Made by a program: the position numbers and the translations under genes
Notes under the pieces: generated by a model
The model's database searches: none
The model's input: the letters and a program-made list of their open reading frames with translations, nothing else
What the model was told of the DNA's origin: nothing
Part shown: piece by piece, positions 63,895 to 64,000 of the stretch
Layout of the letters: each line of letters starts with the position of its first letter
Position numbering within the stretch: the stretch's first letter is position 1
NCBI GenBank assembly: GCA_029268515.1
Contig: JAQWNP010000016.1
Coordinates: forward strand, 265,649-329,648
Direction: 5' to 3'
Source of the DNA: Phycisphaerales bacterium
GTDB lineage: Bacteria > Planctomycetota > Phycisphaerae > Phycisphaerales > SM1A02
Length of the DNA: 64,000 nt

Positions 63895-64000
63895 GAGTGC
63901 CGAGCTCAAAATCCCGACACATCCCCTACTGCGGCTTCCCGCAGACCAGCCAGCACGCTTCGGTGCTGCAAGGTCTACAGGCCCGCAAATAACCTTAGTC
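63889..64000 (-). promoter_or_regulatory. Structured leader upstream of gspG (unassigned)
   Basis: Reading toward gspG, the stretch can fold into CAGCAC/GTGCTG (63951-63968), flanked by AGACC/GGTCT, then CTGCGG/CCGCAG (63929-63944). A small hairpin GCAC-TCTC-GTGC (63889-63900) shares six bases with the arm of the following terminator. The pattern is that of a cis-regulatory leader, but no known riboswitch class was matched. The 5' end is cut by the window edge. Confidence 0.45.

Noticed and set aside
63905..64000. c-di-GMP-I (GEMM) or TPP riboswitch before gspG
   Set aside because: Function made c-di-GMP attractive, but the conserved GEMM core and the TPP core segments are not present; kept only as an unassigned structured leader.
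1..64000. tRNA genes, rRNA, CRISPR arrays, insertion sequences, integrases
   Set aside because: Looked for T-loop sequences, direct repeats with spacers, and transposase or integrase motifs by eye; none found. A tool such as tRNAscan-SE would be decisive for tRNAs.

Overview
The window looks like a chromosomal segment of a Planctomycetota bacterium, most likely of the Phycisphaerae type. This is judged from protein style only: RpoA beginning MHVRWRGLELP with a long acidic tail, L17 with an internal insertion, and planctomycete-type secretin and pseudopilin genes. No rRNA, tRNA, IS element, prophage or CRISPR array was seen. GC content is moderate, and most genes sit in tightly packed, translationally coupled operons.

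Region 1 (1-15.2 kb, minus strand) is a merged S10-spc-alpha ribosomal cluster: rpsJ-rplC-rplD-rplW-rplB-rpsS-rplV-rpsC-rplP-rpmC-rpsQ-rplN-rplX-rplE-rpsN-rpsH-rplF-rplR-rpsE-rplO-secY-infA-rpmJ-rpsM-rpsK-rpoA-rplQ. L30 (rpmD), adk, map and S4 (rpsD) are absent from their usual places. Both S14 and L36 are zinc-free forms. S5, L17 and RpoA carry long low-complexity tails.

Region 2 (15.6-25.3 kb) holds two plus-strand exported proteins of unknown function. They converge on a minus-strand operon reading lysS, transglutaminase-like protein, NAD(P)HX dehydratase, YhaM-like exoribonuclease, family 2 glycosyltransferase and a protein with distant BshC resemblance. ATGA/GTGA overlaps link most of it. 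Region 3 (25.3-32.2 kb, mainly plus) has an SDR oxidoreductase, a phosphofructokinase with mixed ATP/PPi signature, and an envelope group: a HAD phosphatase with membrane anchor, an ADP-heptose-type glycosyltransferase, an LPS-core-kinase-like protein on the opposite strand, an O-antigen ligase-like protein and PlsY. This suggests LPS-type surface glycan synthesis.

Region 4 (32.2-48 kb) is mixed housekeeping: an ECF sigma/membrane anti-sigma pair, eukaryotic-type adenylosuccinate lyase, a short Hc1-like histone H1 homologue, FabZ, mannose-6-phosphate isomerase, eukaryotic/archaeal-type ProRS, a UbiA prenyltransferase, aminopeptidase C, DnaK with a clear terminator, a tRNA-dihydrouridine synthase, a fasciclin-CIA30 fusion and a small lipoprotein.

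Region 5 (48.2-64 kb, minus) is one long operon for a type IV pilus/type II secretion hybrid. In transcription order it reads GspG, two unknowns, GspH, PilM, PilN, PilO, PilP/GspC-like, secretin, TPR lipoprotein, histidine kinase, response regulator, GAF/HD-GYP, STAS, GspE/PilB ATPase and GspF/PilC. A c-di-GMP phosphodiesterase-type protein and an ATPase with tandem MshEN-like motifs in the same transcript suggest a self-contained c-di-GMP control circuit. The operon is preceded by a leader with a strong terminator hairpin and a competing hairpin, so it may be controlled by attenuation. This operon and its leader are the most promising places for an undescribed regulatory system.
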